From positions 1-64,000 of the forward strand of contig JAFQZL010000044.1 in NCBI GenBank assembly GCA_017405945.1: a stretch of DNA of 64,000 nt. The letters are read 5' to 3'. The stretch comes from Acidaminococcaceae bacterium (GTDB lineage Bacteria > Bacillota > Negativicutes > Acidaminococcales > Acidaminococcaceae). The translations under genes were made by a program, and so were the position numbers. The notes beneath the pieces were generated by a model that ran no database searches, was not told the DNA's origin, and saw only the letters and a program-made list of their open reading frames with translations. Each line of letters starts with the position of its first letter. The first letter of the stretch is position 1. Of this stretch, positions 49,333 through 57,814 are shown piece after piece.

Positions 49333-51564
49333 TTAAAACGTTATCTCTTCTTCTGCCTTATTAAAGATATCAATCTGGTTATCGATATCAATATCATTAA
49401 CAAGCCAACCATGCATTACACATAATTTTTTGAAATCGTCTATACGATTCTTACCATTCATCTCTTTCAACGTTACAACAACGCCAAATGCCAATCCTTT
49501 TCCGTTTTTTTCTCTTAATCGTTCTTTTGTGCGAATGCTTAACCCCCACATTCCATTACCATAGACTTTGCGAGGACGGGCACGATTTTTTAATTCTTCG
49601 CTAATGAGCTTAACGTTATCCCACTTTCTGTACAATTTACGGGCTTCTGACTCATACAGGGAAATTAAACCTGAATCACCCTGTATATTGGAATTAATAG
49701 ATTCAATGGACGGTCTTCCATTTTTTTCTTTTACTCTGCCAAAATGTATATCCATTTCTGTACAAGTGTAATCAACACCTTGACTTCTTATGCATTTAGG
49801 AAAATAGCATAATGTAGCTCTTGCATAAAAGGGTTGCTTTTCATTATAAATTGGAACGGGAAGCCGATAGGTATATGTTTCATAAGCATCGGTTGTTCCT
49901 GTCATTACAAATCTAATTTCATCATCCGGAGTCTTTACTATATCTTCAATTTTTAAAGGAACTACACCGTATCCAATTGAGCATGAAACATCATCTTGTC
50001 GATTCCAGCCCGCTGCAGAATCTATCAGCAATGCTTTAGCCACTTCTCTGGCAAAGCCAAGTTTATATATTAAATACGCAAGTTTTCTTGTAATCCAAGG
50101 TGTAGAAAAAGACGTTCCTTTTACATAACCTTCCCCCAAAGGCGTACAAACACGCATTGGTTCGCCTATGTCTCCGCCATAATAACTTACATCTGGTTTA
50201 TGAAAAAAGGATAGTACTGGGCCAACACGATGATATGATGCTGGTTTTTTATCAAGGGTTACTGAATTTACAACCAAAGAATTCAGGGAATCTGCCGGTG
50301 CCCCTATTTTTAAAGGTTTTTCTAAAAAAGGATCACCGTTCGTGCCAGCCACAACAAAAATAACGTCAAACTCGTTTTGAATTCTATCAAGTTCTGCACC
50401 TTCCGGTGAAATGAAATTATTATTAATTTCAAGAACAGAACCTAATGAAAGGTTCCACACTTTTATGTTTCTGTTCTGCATAACTGCTTTTCGAATTGCT
50501 TTTAAAACTGTAAATGAGCTAAAAGGACCTTTTTTAGCTACACCGAAATGCTTTACACGAAATCTGCCACACCCATCGTCAAGAGTTGGATTAATGATTG
50601 GTCCATCAACAATTATAGAATCTACTTCCGTACCATGTTCATAGTCTCCAGGTTCAATTTCAATATGCTTATCAAGCATGTGAACATACTCAACCCAATC
50701 GCTAAAATAAACATCCGTTGAAAAAGGAGTGTCTATAACACCCACCACTGGTTCATTTGTCGGTTTCGGAATCTGTATAATACCAGGTTCGCAATGAACA
50801 AAATCTTCAGGTTTAACTTCTCTTAAATCTTTTACACTCATTGCGATAATATAGGGTACATTTTCTTTTAACAGTTCTATTTCATCAGGATTTAACAAAA
50901 ACGTATTCTCATCAATTTTTTTTGTATTAATATAGTCAATACCAACTGTTTTAAAAATTTCTTCAGCTTTTACGTCGGTTTCATATAACGTAACAATACT
51001 TCGTTCCTTAACTTCTTCAGTTATCAACTCGATACCAAAGCCTTTGACATAATAAGAGTCAACAACAACATTTATAAAATTAGAAATTTTTAAATCAGGA
51101 TTTTTAAATGTTATCTCCTTTTTATTCAGTTTCTCAATATCGTTATACGCTATATGTCCATTAAAGTCATCGCTAATAATTTTATGCGCTATCTGCAATC
51201 TTCGAATCGTTTCTTCTATAATGTTAAGGCTCGTGTAATGAATAAAAATGTGTTTAAGGTTATTGGGATCAGTACCAGAAAATTTAGATCCGCGAATAGA
51301 ATCGTTTGGATCCTCGCTGCCTTTTACCAACATTCCCTTTATTCGATTACTTTTCGCTACCACCTTATAATAATAAACGCTTACAAGCGCACCCTTAATT
51401 AAAGTGTGCTCTTTCCAATAATGCAGAACGTTGTTTAAACTATTAATCAAATCACTAATATGCGACGCTTCAACTTGCTGGTTGCGTGGAAGATTCCTCA
51501 CCGCCACCGCATTACGTGCACGTTGTTGTTCAAACTGTCCTTTTAACTGTAAAATATTATTCAT
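49333..51564 (-). CDS. ietS: Subtilisin-like serine protease, IetS type
   Basis: A 743-aa S8-family protease with an intact catalytic triad: Asp278 in VVGVIDTPF, His310 in DYEHGTEVD, Ser485 in GTSFSTPWI; Asn409 in AGTNG is the oxyanion residue. The N-terminal 270 residues and C-terminal 250 residues are extra domains. No signal peptide, so it acts inside the cell. Directly preceded by an AAA ATPase with zero spacing (TAA then ATG), matching the known IetAS pair (AAA ATPase plus subtilase; originally plasmid incompatibility, later listed as anti-phage). The substrate is unknown. Confidence 0.88.
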   Translation of the reverse strand: MNNILQLKGQFEQQRARNAVAVRNLPRNQQVEASHISDLINSLNNVLHYWKEHTLIKGALVSVYYYKVVAKSNRIKGMLVKGSEDPNDSIRGSKFSGTDPNNLKHIFIHYTSLNIIEETIRRLQIAHKIISDDFNGHIAYNDIEKLNKKEITFKNPDLKISNFINVVVDSYYVKGFGIELITEEVKERSIVTLYETDVKAEEIFKTVGIDYINTKKIDENTFLLNPDEIELLKENVPYIIAMSVKDLREVKPEDFVHCEPGIIQIPKPTNEPVVGVIDTPFSTDVYFSDWVEYVHMLDKHIEIEPGDYEHGTEVDSIIVDGPIINPTLDDGCGRFRVKHFGVAKKGPFSSFTVLKAIRKAVMQNRNIKVWNLSLGSVLEINNNFISPEGAELDRIQNEFDVIFVVAGTNGDPFLEKPLKIGAPADSLNSLVVNSVTLDKKPASYHRVGPVLSFFHKPDVSYYGGDIGEPMRVCTPLGEGYVKGTSFSTPWITRKLAYLIYKLGFAREVAKALLIDSAAGWNRQDDVSCSIGYGVVPLKIEDIVKTPDDEIRFVMTGTTDAYETYTYRLPVPIYNEKQPFYARATLCYFPKCIRSQGVDYTCTEMDIHFGRVKEKNGRPSIESINSNIQGDSGLISLYESEARKLYRKWDNVKLISEELKNRARPRKVYGNGMWGLSIRTKERLREKNGKGLAFGVVVTLKEMNGKNRIDDFKKLCVMHGWLVNDIDIDNQIDIFNKAEEEITF

Positions 51565-52602
51565 TTACTTCCCCTTTAACTCTCTGGAAACCTGGCTTTT
51601 TGAAACGCCCGTAAGAATCTCAATTTCTCTTACCGTGAAACCCTCTTTTTGAAGATTTTCAATTTCAAATTCAGATGATGAAATCAATTCTTTATAAAGG
51701 CGTTTTAGATAGTCAAACGGATCGTTAGAATTGCTAAACGCGATAGACGAACGAATTATGTTTTTTAAATCACCCGGATAAGGGATTGGTTTCGCCAATT
51801 CCATTATTTTTCTAAACAATCGAATATTTTTTCCAGTTCCCTTAAATTTTCTTAGGAAATCATTTAATAATATTTCCGCAATTTCAATGAGATCGTCTTG
51901 TGTATACCGATTAAAATCAATAACCGAGTCAAACCTCCGAATCAACGCTTTATCAAAATATTTATAAAGATTTGTTGTAGCAATTAATACGACCCGGCTA
52001 TCTAATCGGTCAAGTTCTTTTAAAATGGCTGATGTAGCACGTCCCATTTCCCGCAAATCATTTGCATTCGTCCTGTCCAATGAAAGAGAATCTATTTCGT
52101 CAAACAGAATAATAATTTTTTCCGGATGTACAAAACCATTTATTTGTTTAAAAAGGCTGGCTATATTCTTTTGGGTCTGTCCTAATTTACTGTCTACAAC
52201 TGTTGAAAAGTCAACAGAATATAACTCCCTTTCCAAAATTCTGGCAACCTGTTTAGCTGCTTCTGTTTTTCCTGTCCCCGGCGAGCCCTGAAAAAGGAAC
52301 TTATTAATTCCAACATTACGACTTACTGCATTAATAAGACCCATAATATCTTGACGAATTGCATCCGGTAACAAAATAGCTTCAGTGTTAGTATTTAATT
52401 TTTCAAAAAAAATAGATGATTCCTCAACCGTTTGAGGAACGAAAGTATTTGCATTAGACATAAGAGCCATAACATACTCCGCAAGTTGATCATCTCCCAA
52501 ACGGTCAAACTCTTTTGCTATTTCATAAGCTTCGGCTCTAAATCCAGCTTCATTTTCTTCCACATGATATTTTATTAAGTTAATTATATTTTTTTTCTTC
52601 AT
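51565..52602 (-). CDS. ietA: AAA+ ATPase, IetA type, with C-terminal HTH
   Basis: 345 aa. Walker A GSPGTGKTE (106-114), Walker B IIILFDEID (163-171), sensor 1 LIATTNLYK, and arginine finger ALIRRFD. The last 30 residues (EGFTVREIEILTGVSKSQVSREL) look like a helix-turn-helix, so it may also bind DNA. IetA-type ATPases pair with subtilases such as the next gene, likely feeding or licensing the protease. Its promoter region carries twin TTTTGGGACAAA palindromes, fitting autoregulation by the HTH (inference). Confidence 0.88.
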   Translation of the reverse strand: MKKKNIINLIKYHVEENEAGFRAEAYEIAKEFDRLGDDQLAEYVMALMSNANTFVPQTVEESSIFFEKLNTNTEAILLPDAIRQDIMGLINAVSRNVGINKFLFQGSPGTGKTEAAKQVARILERELYSVDFSTVVDSKLGQTQKNIASLFKQINGFVHPEKIIILFDEIDSLSLDRTNANDLREMGRATSAILKELDRLDSRVVLIATTNLYKYFDKALIRRFDSVIDFNRYTQDDLIEIAEILLNDFLRKFKGTGKNIRLFRKIMELAKPIPYPGDLKNIIRSSIAFSNSNDPFDYLKRLYKELISSSEFEIENLQKEGFTVREIEILTGVSKSQVSRELKGK

Positions 52603-52627
52603 AATTCGAGCCCTCCTATGTGATTTA

Positions 52628-52671
52628 AATATAATTCATTTTGGGACAAATGTCAATGTTTTGGGACAAAA
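52628..52671 (-). promoter_or_regulatory. Promoter and twin operators of the ietAS run
   Basis: Minus-strand TTGACA (52651-52656), 17 nt, TATATT (52628-52633). Two copies of TTTTGGGACAAA (52639-52651 and 52659-52671; TTTTG-GGA-CAAAA is itself a palindrome) are 20 bp apart: one fills the spacer, the other sits just upstream of -35. Ideal placement for repression. A 20-bp centre-to-centre distance puts them on the same DNA face. Confidence 0.72.
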
Positions 52672-52700
52672 TATATTTTTATTATCATGTTTTTTCATAA

Positions 52701-52743
52701 AAAAACGCACTTCGGAATATGCCTAAAACATATTCCGAAGCGC
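52701..52743 (-). terminator. Terminator of the MazG-like/DUF2075 unit
   Basis: GCACTTCGGAATATG (52707-52721) and CATATTCCGAAGCGC (52729-52743) form a stem of about 14 bp; on the minus strand it is followed by TTTTTTTATG. It ends transcription arriving from the right before the ietA promoter. Confidence 0.82.
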
Positions 52744-52760
52744 ATTTAAGAAACCACTTA

Positions 52761-52880
52761 CTATTCTTCTTCTCCCCAAATATATCTCACAACATCTTGG
52801 TTTGGCATAAGCTCCTTCACACACTTGCCTCTGTATTTCATCCTGATTTTTTCATCAGCAATTCGCCCAACAAATTCACA
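52761..52880 (-). pseudogene. Possible gene fragment
   Basis: A minus-strand frame of 39 codons ending TAG at 52761 reads EFVGRIADEKIRMKYRGKC then KELMPNQDVVRYIWGEEE, which looks like real protein. An in-frame TGA lies directly upstream and there is no start, so it may be a decayed C-terminus. A seven-codon frame just upstream could be the same gene after a frameshift. Confidence 0.35.
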
Positions 52881-52936
52881 TCAACCTTTCATCTTCCATT
52901 GTCACTTTGCAGTGTCACTGTCAGTTTAAAACAATA

Positions 52937-53257
52937 TCACAGCCTGTCATACTTATCCGCTTTTCCCCTGGCCTTATCCACCGGGTACTTGGCCTCGTTC
53001 TTACTCATCTTCTCATTGACAATTTCATCTTCATCCAGATCCAGTTTGTCCAGCATATTTCTGCAATACACCAGCACGTCCGCCAGTTCCTCTTTTACAT
53101 GAGCCATATCATAATCCGTATCGCTCCACTGGAAACATTCCAGCAGCTCATTGGCCTCAATGGAGATGGACTTGGCCAGGTTGGCGGGGGTATGGAACTG
53201 ATCCCAGTCCCGGTCTTCCGTAAATTTCCGAATCCTGTCTATGGTTTCCTGTTTCAT
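52937..53257 (-). CDS. MazG-like nucleotide pyrophosphohydrolase
   Basis: 106 aa. MazG-type all-helical fold with the acidic metal site: SIEANELLECFQW (E-x-x-E), and later VKEELADVLVY (E-x-x-D). Hydrolyses NTPs or dNTPs to monophosphates plus pyrophosphate. Adjacent to the DUF2075 helicase, a common pair in Firmicutes and often near defence genes; nucleotide depletion is a plausible role. A terminator follows on its 3' side. Confidence 0.93.
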   Translation of the reverse strand: MKQETIDRIRKFTEDRDWDQFHTPANLAKSISIEANELLECFQWSDTDYDMAHVKEELADVLVYCRNMLDKLDLDEDEIVNEKMSKNEAKYPVDKARGKADKYDRL

Positions 53258-53298
53258 GGTTTCCTCAACTCATTTCTTCCCACAACTGTTCCACAACC

Positions 53299-53321
53299 GC
53301 TTGTACAACAGTTGTACAAGC
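53299..53321. repeat. Perfect 11-1-11 palindrome between the pyrophosphohydrolase and helicase genes
   Basis: GCTTGTACAAC, A, then GTTGTACAAGC, with ACAACTGTT-like repeats on both sides. Lies in the 86-nt gap between the two genes. No T-run follows, so likely an operator or recombination relic. A 25-codon frame through it starts at about 53344 and stops before the pyrophosphohydrolase ribosome site; I treat it as a by-product. Confidence 0.55.
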
Positions 53322-53343
53322 AGTTGTATGAGAGTTTGCCATT

Positions 53344-55275
53344 TCATTCCGCAACTTTTTGTAACTTCTGCGCATCCTTTACCAAATATAAATTCTTTGA
53401 CCTGTCTGGCAGCCTGTCGCGAATATACTCCCGCAAGTCAGCATCCGTGCAGTAAATATAGCACCCTTTCATTCCTCTTGTGATTAACGTGCGATATGTA
53501 TTTTTGATAATCTCATCCGCAATCGCCCAGGCTTTTTCAGGATTTTCCCTGTTAAGCTTTTTAATCCCTTTTAACGACTGATCTGTAGAAGCCCGTTTTG
53601 TAAAATCGGTCACAATCCGTTTATTCTCCCTATCATAGCGGAGATCATCGCCAATAATTACGCCAACATAATCAAACTCTAAGCCCTGCGTTGTATGGAT
53701 GCAGCCGGCTTCATTCACAGAGCCTTCACTAATTGCAAAAGCCTGCCCGTCGTCCAGATTCCAGCTTATTCCGAAATCACCGATTTGAATATCATGATAA
53801 TTCGTGTTCCGTCTTTCTTCCTTAGGCCAGTCCCAGCAGTATCCGGCCAGAATCCTTGCGCGATTGTTACTCTTATTCTTTTCAATTATTTTTTCTCTTA
53901 CTTCCTGCGGCGTCTCACAAAGAAAAACGTCATAATCCAATCCTTCCAGGGTATAATTTGCCGTTTTCCTGATCTCAAGAAGATCATCCACCCAGGCAAG
54001 ATACCCGTTGGAACCGTTGCACCGGAACTGGGATACCAGCTCCATCTCCGTTATTTCAGACTGCGCCCGGTTCGCCCACTTTCTGATTTCCTCTACAGAA
54101 CCAATATCATCGATGGTTACCCGCTGGCTCTCATCGATAAAAAACACGGAACATTTGGCGGCATGAATAATTTCTTTAATCTGATTCTCCCCTTTATTAT
54201 GAAACATCCCGGATTTTTCATTCAGCCGGTGTGCCTCATCTACAATCAGCGTATGATGCAAATCCTTTGCAGCCTCGGTGAATGTACCGGAGCCTTTAAA
54301 CATATTATCCACGCTGCTTTTTTTAATTTTTCCTTTAAGTTTTGCTGCATAAACCTGACGGGGCGCGCTGTTTTTAGACACATACTGCACAAACTGGCCT
54401 CTCTGTGTTAGTTCCGCAAGCAGCTGTACCGCAATAACGCTTTTCCCGGTTCCGGGACCTCCCGTACAAATAATCGTGCGTTTTTTATGGTCTTTCTGGC
54501 ATTTTGCAGAGAGTTTCAGTATTTCTTCATACACAACCCGCTGCTCATCGATCATGATAAACTCTTTGTTACCCTTTATCATGGACGCGATGGATTCCTG
54601 CAAACTCTTAGACGGTCTGATTTTCCCATGGTCAATCAAATACAGAACTTCTTTGTTATCGCCTTTTTTGATGCATTGTTTTATAAACGTACGAAGATTA
54701 CCAACCTGTCCTTTCGTAAATACAGGCGCTTCCTTTGTATAGAGTTCGTACTGCGCATCATCCACAGGATCCTTGTGTTTCCTGAAATAATTATGTAAAT
54801 ACGCACAGGGGACAAGCTGTATCTTTTCGTCCTGCACGGCCGCATTGTAGTCTGCAATTAGTTGCGCATACGACCATGCCTGATACGAAGGATGCACTAC
54901 TTTTCGCATGGCTTTGCCGGTGTATGTTTCTACCAACGCGTCGCTTGCAGGAACCTTATGCAGTTCGCTCCACTGTTTCAGCTCAATGATCACCATTCCC
55001 GGTTTGTTTTGTTTATCATATCCGGAAATCATAAAATCCACTCTTTTGGCAGTCTGGGGAATATTGTATTCGATCGCGACACCTGCATCCGAAGGTATTT
55101 CTTCGTCCAGTAACAGTTTAAACATAAAATTCATGGAATTATTCCATGCATTCTCTTCACTCTCTGAAGGGTGCCTCCCCATTTTCTCGAGGATCGTCTG
55201 CCTGATTGTCATCGCTATCGTATCATTTTCAACGTCTTTCAAAAAATCACGTTTCAATCCATCATAAATGATCAT
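53344..55275 (-). CDS. DUF2075-type helicase/nuclease-like protein
   Basis: 643 aa. The N-terminal 200 residues resemble a PD-(D/E)xK-like region (VDFMISGYDKQNKPGMVIIELKQW has the D...ExK pattern). Walker A GGPGTGKSV near residue 275, Walker B LIVDEAHRL, and helicase motifs QFRCNGSNGYLAWVD, TTQGLEFDYVGVIIG and LITRGMKGCYIYC, as in DUF2075/superfamily 1 proteins. Likely ATP-dependent DNA or RNA helicase with nuclease activity. Upstream of the MazG-like gene, 86 nt apart. Confidence 0.9.
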   Translation of the reverse strand: MIIYDGLKRDFLKDVENDTIAMTIRQTILEKMGRHPSESEENAWNNSMNFMFKLLLDEEIPSDAGVAIEYNIPQTAKRVDFMISGYDKQNKPGMVIIELKQWSELHKVPASDALVETYTGKAMRKVVHPSYQAWSYAQLIADYNAAVQDEKIQLVPCAYLHNYFRKHKDPVDDAQYELYTKEAPVFTKGQVGNLRTFIKQCIKKGDNKEVLYLIDHGKIRPSKSLQESIASMIKGNKEFIMIDEQRVVYEEILKLSAKCQKDHKKRTIICTGGPGTGKSVIAVQLLAELTQRGQFVQYVSKNSAPRQVYAAKLKGKIKKSSVDNMFKGSGTFTEAAKDLHHTLIVDEAHRLNEKSGMFHNKGENQIKEIIHAAKCSVFFIDESQRVTIDDIGSVEEIRKWANRAQSEITEMELVSQFRCNGSNGYLAWVDDLLEIRKTANYTLEGLDYDVFLCETPQEVREKIIEKNKSNNRARILAGYCWDWPKEERRNTNYHDIQIGDFGISWNLDDGQAFAISEGSVNEAGCIHTTQGLEFDYVGVIIGDDLRYDRENKRIVTDFTKRASTDQSLKGIKKLNRENPEKAWAIADEIIKNTYRTLITRGMKGCYIYCTDADLREYIRDRLPDRSKNLYLVKDAQKLQKVAE

Positions 55276-55357
55276 TTACAGTTACCTTTGTCCGAATAAC
55301 TCAATAATACTAAGTTGTTCTTTAATGAAAACTGGCAAACCAACCTAATCGCTATTT

Positions 55358-56800
55358 TTACTTAGAGATAGATTTTAAAAATTCTTTAGCTTCCACGCTA
55401 CCATTATCGGCTGCTTTTTTGAACCAAGTAACTGCTACTACCCTATTTTTATCAACACCCAACCCATAATAATACATTTCTCCAACTTCGTACTGTGCTC
55501 CCGCATGTTTCTTTCCTGCTGCACATAAATACCAGTCTAATGCTTTATTTAAGTCTCTATCAACACCATCGCCGTTGGCATACATTTTACCTAGTGAATA
55601 TTGGGCATCAGCGTTGCCATTTATAGCAGCTTTCATGTACCAAGATAGTGCCTCTTTTAAATCTTTCTCAATGCCCTCTCCATTTAAGTGCATTTTTCCA
55701 ACTTTATTTTGAGACACGATATCACCATTATCAGCAGCTTTTTTATAGTATCCAAAAGCCTTCTTTAAACTGTCTTTATTTTTTTCTACGCCACGCCCAT
55801 ATTCATAGCAGATCCCCAGAGAATATAATGCATAGTCAGAGCCGGCATCTGCTGCAATTTCAAAAAGTTTTATAGCTTGTTTGTAATTAACCTGCGTTCC
55901 GCGACCGAAATAATAGCAATCACCCAAAGCTGCAAATGCAGACCCCGTTAACCTTTTATTTCTTTTAAAAACGAATCTATTCGTATTTTTTCCTTCCAGT
56001 TTAGAAAGCAAATTGTAAGCTTTTTCGTAATCTTTTATAAAATCATCGCCATCATAATAAAGCAAACCTAACTCCATTATTGCATGGACACTATCTTTTT
56101 TAACTGCTATTTCATACCATTTTGCAGCTTCCCAAATATCTTTATTTACCCCATAGGCATACTTATAACAATCGCCTAAAAATTCACAAGCTTTGACATA
56201 GTTCTGGTTTGCTGACTTTTTAAACCAATAAACAGCTTTTCTTTTATTCTCTTCAACTCCGGTACCATCATAATAACACTTGCCAAGGTTATACTGCCCC
56301 TCTGCGTCACCCAATGCTGCAGCTTTAGAATACCACTGAAAAGCCTTTTCGTAATCTACCTGATACTCGTCGTCATCTTCGCAATCAAACAAATCATTAT
56401 AACAGTCGCCAATTTTCACCATTGCCGGAGCATAATCTTTCTCTGCTGCCATTAAAAAAAGTTTATATGCTGTAATATAATCCGAATCAGCTTCTTCGTA
56501 CAACAATCCCAATTTTGTCTGTAATTCCGGAGTAGCTCTTTTTGCCAGTTGTATGATGTCGTCTTCGTAAACAGTGGGATTTGAAGCTTTAGTTCTTGGA
56601 GGGAAAGGTCTCCGTGTTCCTTCCGTTTTAGGAAACTCGATTCCACAATATGGACACCTTTTGGCATTGTCAGGGACAAAGCGCAAACAATTTGCACATT
56701 GAAAAGTATACGTATCATCAGTATCCATAATTGAGCCGCAGTTCGGGCAATGAACATAATAACCTTCATATTCAAATCCACATCTTTCACAAGTACCCAA
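55358..56800 (-). CDS. Zinc-ribbon plus SEL1-like repeat protein
   Basis: 480 aa. Two N-terminal zinc ribbons: CERC/CPNC (4-7, 18-21) and CANC/CPYC (35-38, 49-52). After a Pro-rich linker (60-85) come about ten SEL1-type (TPR-like) repeats, for example AEGQYNLGKCYYDGTGVEENKRKAVYWFKKSA, ADAQYSLGKMYANGDGVDRDLNKALDWYLCAA and AGAQYEVGEMYYYGLGVD. Such repeats mediate protein binding. Cytosolic. Between a defence helicase and the RM cassette, so perhaps a sensor or scaffold (inference). Confidence 0.9.
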   Translation of the reverse strand: MGTCERCGFEYEGYYVHCPNCGSIMDTDDTYTFQCANCLRFVPDNAKRCPYCGIEFPKTEGTRRPFPPRTKASNPTVYEDDIIQLAKRATPELQTKLGLLYEEADSDYITAYKLFLMAAEKDYAPAMVKIGDCYNDLFDCEDDDEYQVDYEKAFQWYSKAAALGDAEGQYNLGKCYYDGTGVEENKRKAVYWFKKSANQNYVKACEFLGDCYKYAYGVNKDIWEAAKWYEIAVKKDSVHAIMELGLLYYDGDDFIKDYEKAYNLLSKLEGKNTNRFVFKRNKRLTGSAFAALGDCYYFGRGTQVNYKQAIKLFEIAADAGSDYALYSLGICYEYGRGVEKNKDSLKKAFGYYKKAADNGDIVSQNKVGKMHLNGEGIEKDLKEALSWYMKAAINGNADAQYSLGKMYANGDGVDRDLNKALDWYLCAAGKKHAGAQYEVGEMYYYGLGVDKNRVVAVTWFKKAADNGSVEAKEFLKSISK

Positions 56801-56847
56801 GTACGTCCCCCCCTACAGCTTATACTAGAAATATTGCCAACAGAAAA

Positions 56848-57093
56848 TTATAGTCCACTTTCTTCCAGATAATCTTCAATTGACATAGACAATACTTTTA
56901 ACTCACCTAATGTTAATGTTGTCCCTCTACCCATTCTTGTATGACTTTTATTCCATCTTCTCAAGTCATACTTTGGTTCTTCCCCGTTAAAACTAACAAG
57001 ATTTAACTCTAACGGCCATAAATCAGTTTTTTCTGAAATAGTACTAATTCTTTCCACAATTTTAAATTCGAAATCTTTTTTGTTACCTGCCAT
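56848..57093 (-). CDS. PC4/YdbC-like ssDNA-binding protein, copy 1
   Basis: 81 aa. Resembles the YdbC/PC4 family: FEFKIVERISTISEKT (strand), LWPLELNLVSFNGEEPKYDLRRWN, and GRGTTLTLGELKVLSMSIEDYL. PC4-type proteins bind ssDNA as dimers. The second copy lies 56 nt upstream; about half the positions are identical. Likely co-transcribed with Vsr and the Sau3AI-like endonuclease. Confidence 0.82.
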   Translation of the reverse strand: MAGNKKDFEFKIVERISTISEKTDLWPLELNLVSFNGEEPKYDLRRWNKSHTRMGRGTTLTLGELKVLSMSIEDYLEESGL

Positions 57094-57149
57094 AATATCA
57101 CCTCAATTTAGTTTACATTGACCCTAATCAGGGCATTCTCCGTTGTTTT

Positions 57150-57404
57150 TCACCTATTGTTTACAAGTCTTCTTAACTCATCTTTTATTATCATAACAAG
57201 TTCTTTTAACTCTTCTTTTGTCAAAGTAATTCCTTTCCCTGGCTGTTCAGTATCCATTTTCCATAATCTTAAATCATAGACAGGTTCCCTATCATCCCAA
57301 GATACAAGATTAAGTTCTTTTTTCCATACTTGACTATTGTTGGGTAATGAACCAAGTTTTCTTTTAACTTCAAATTTGATTCTTTTTATTTTTCTTTCTG
57401 CCAT
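57150..57404 (-). CDS. PC4/YdbC-like ssDNA-binding protein, copy 2
   Basis: 84 aa, sharing KELNLVSWDDREPVYDLRLW and GKGITLTKEELKELVMII with copy 1. Begins 2 nt past the Vsr stop, so is coupled to it. A tandem pair in an RM cassette is unusual. Could stabilise ssDNA during mismatch repair or control the cassette. Confidence 0.82.
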   Translation of the reverse strand: MAERKIKRIKFEVKRKLGSLPNNSQVWKKELNLVSWDDREPVYDLRLWKMDTEQPGKGITLTKEELKELVMIIKDELRRLVNNR

Positions 57405-57406
57405 AA

Positions 57407-57814
57407 TTAATTTACTCCCATCGCCTTAATAATTATGTCTACGCATTTTTCAGCATCTTCTTTTATTTCACTCTCCCAAAACCGAAGAACTGTCCATCCT
57501 TCATCACGAAGTCGAATAGTGTATTCCAAGTCCCGTTCCTGGTTTCGTTTAATTTTTTGATCCCAAAAACTTTTATGTGACTTAATATTATGCACTTCTT
57601 TACCGTGCCAAAAATCCCCATCACAAAAAACAACAAGATGATATTTCTTTATAGCAATGTCGGGTGTTCCTAATATAGATTTTACGTTTTTTCGGAAACG
57701 GACTCCCCGTTTCCATAAAGCGCTTCGTAAAACAAGCTCTATAGAGGTGTCTCTTTTTGTATTCCCTTGCATTGTTTTTCGTACGGCTTCATTCGTTGCA
57801 GTGGGCGATTTCAT
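57407..57814 (-). CDS. vsr: Very short patch repair endonuclease
   Basis: 135 aa. Vsr-type signature: GTPDIAIKKYHLVVF (Asp52), CDGDFWHG (64-71), and RNQERDLEYTIRLRDEGWTVLRFWESEI. Nicks DNA at T:G mismatches that arise when 5-methylcytosine deaminates, so it protects against mutation at the sites of the neighbouring C5 methyltransferase. Its start overlaps the endonuclease stop (TAATG). Confidence 0.95.
   Translation of the reverse strand: MKSPTATNEAVRKTMQGNTKRDTSIELVLRSALWKRGVRFRKNVKSILGTPDIAIKKYHLVVFCDGDFWHGKEVHNIKSHKSFWDQKIKRNQERDLEYTIRLRDEGWTVLRFWESEIKEDAEKCVDIIIKAMGVN

Noticed and set aside
53270-53346. 25-codon frame between the pyrophosphohydrolase and helicase genes
   Set aside because: It is composed almost entirely of the palindrome and its repeats, and lacks a separate ribosome site.
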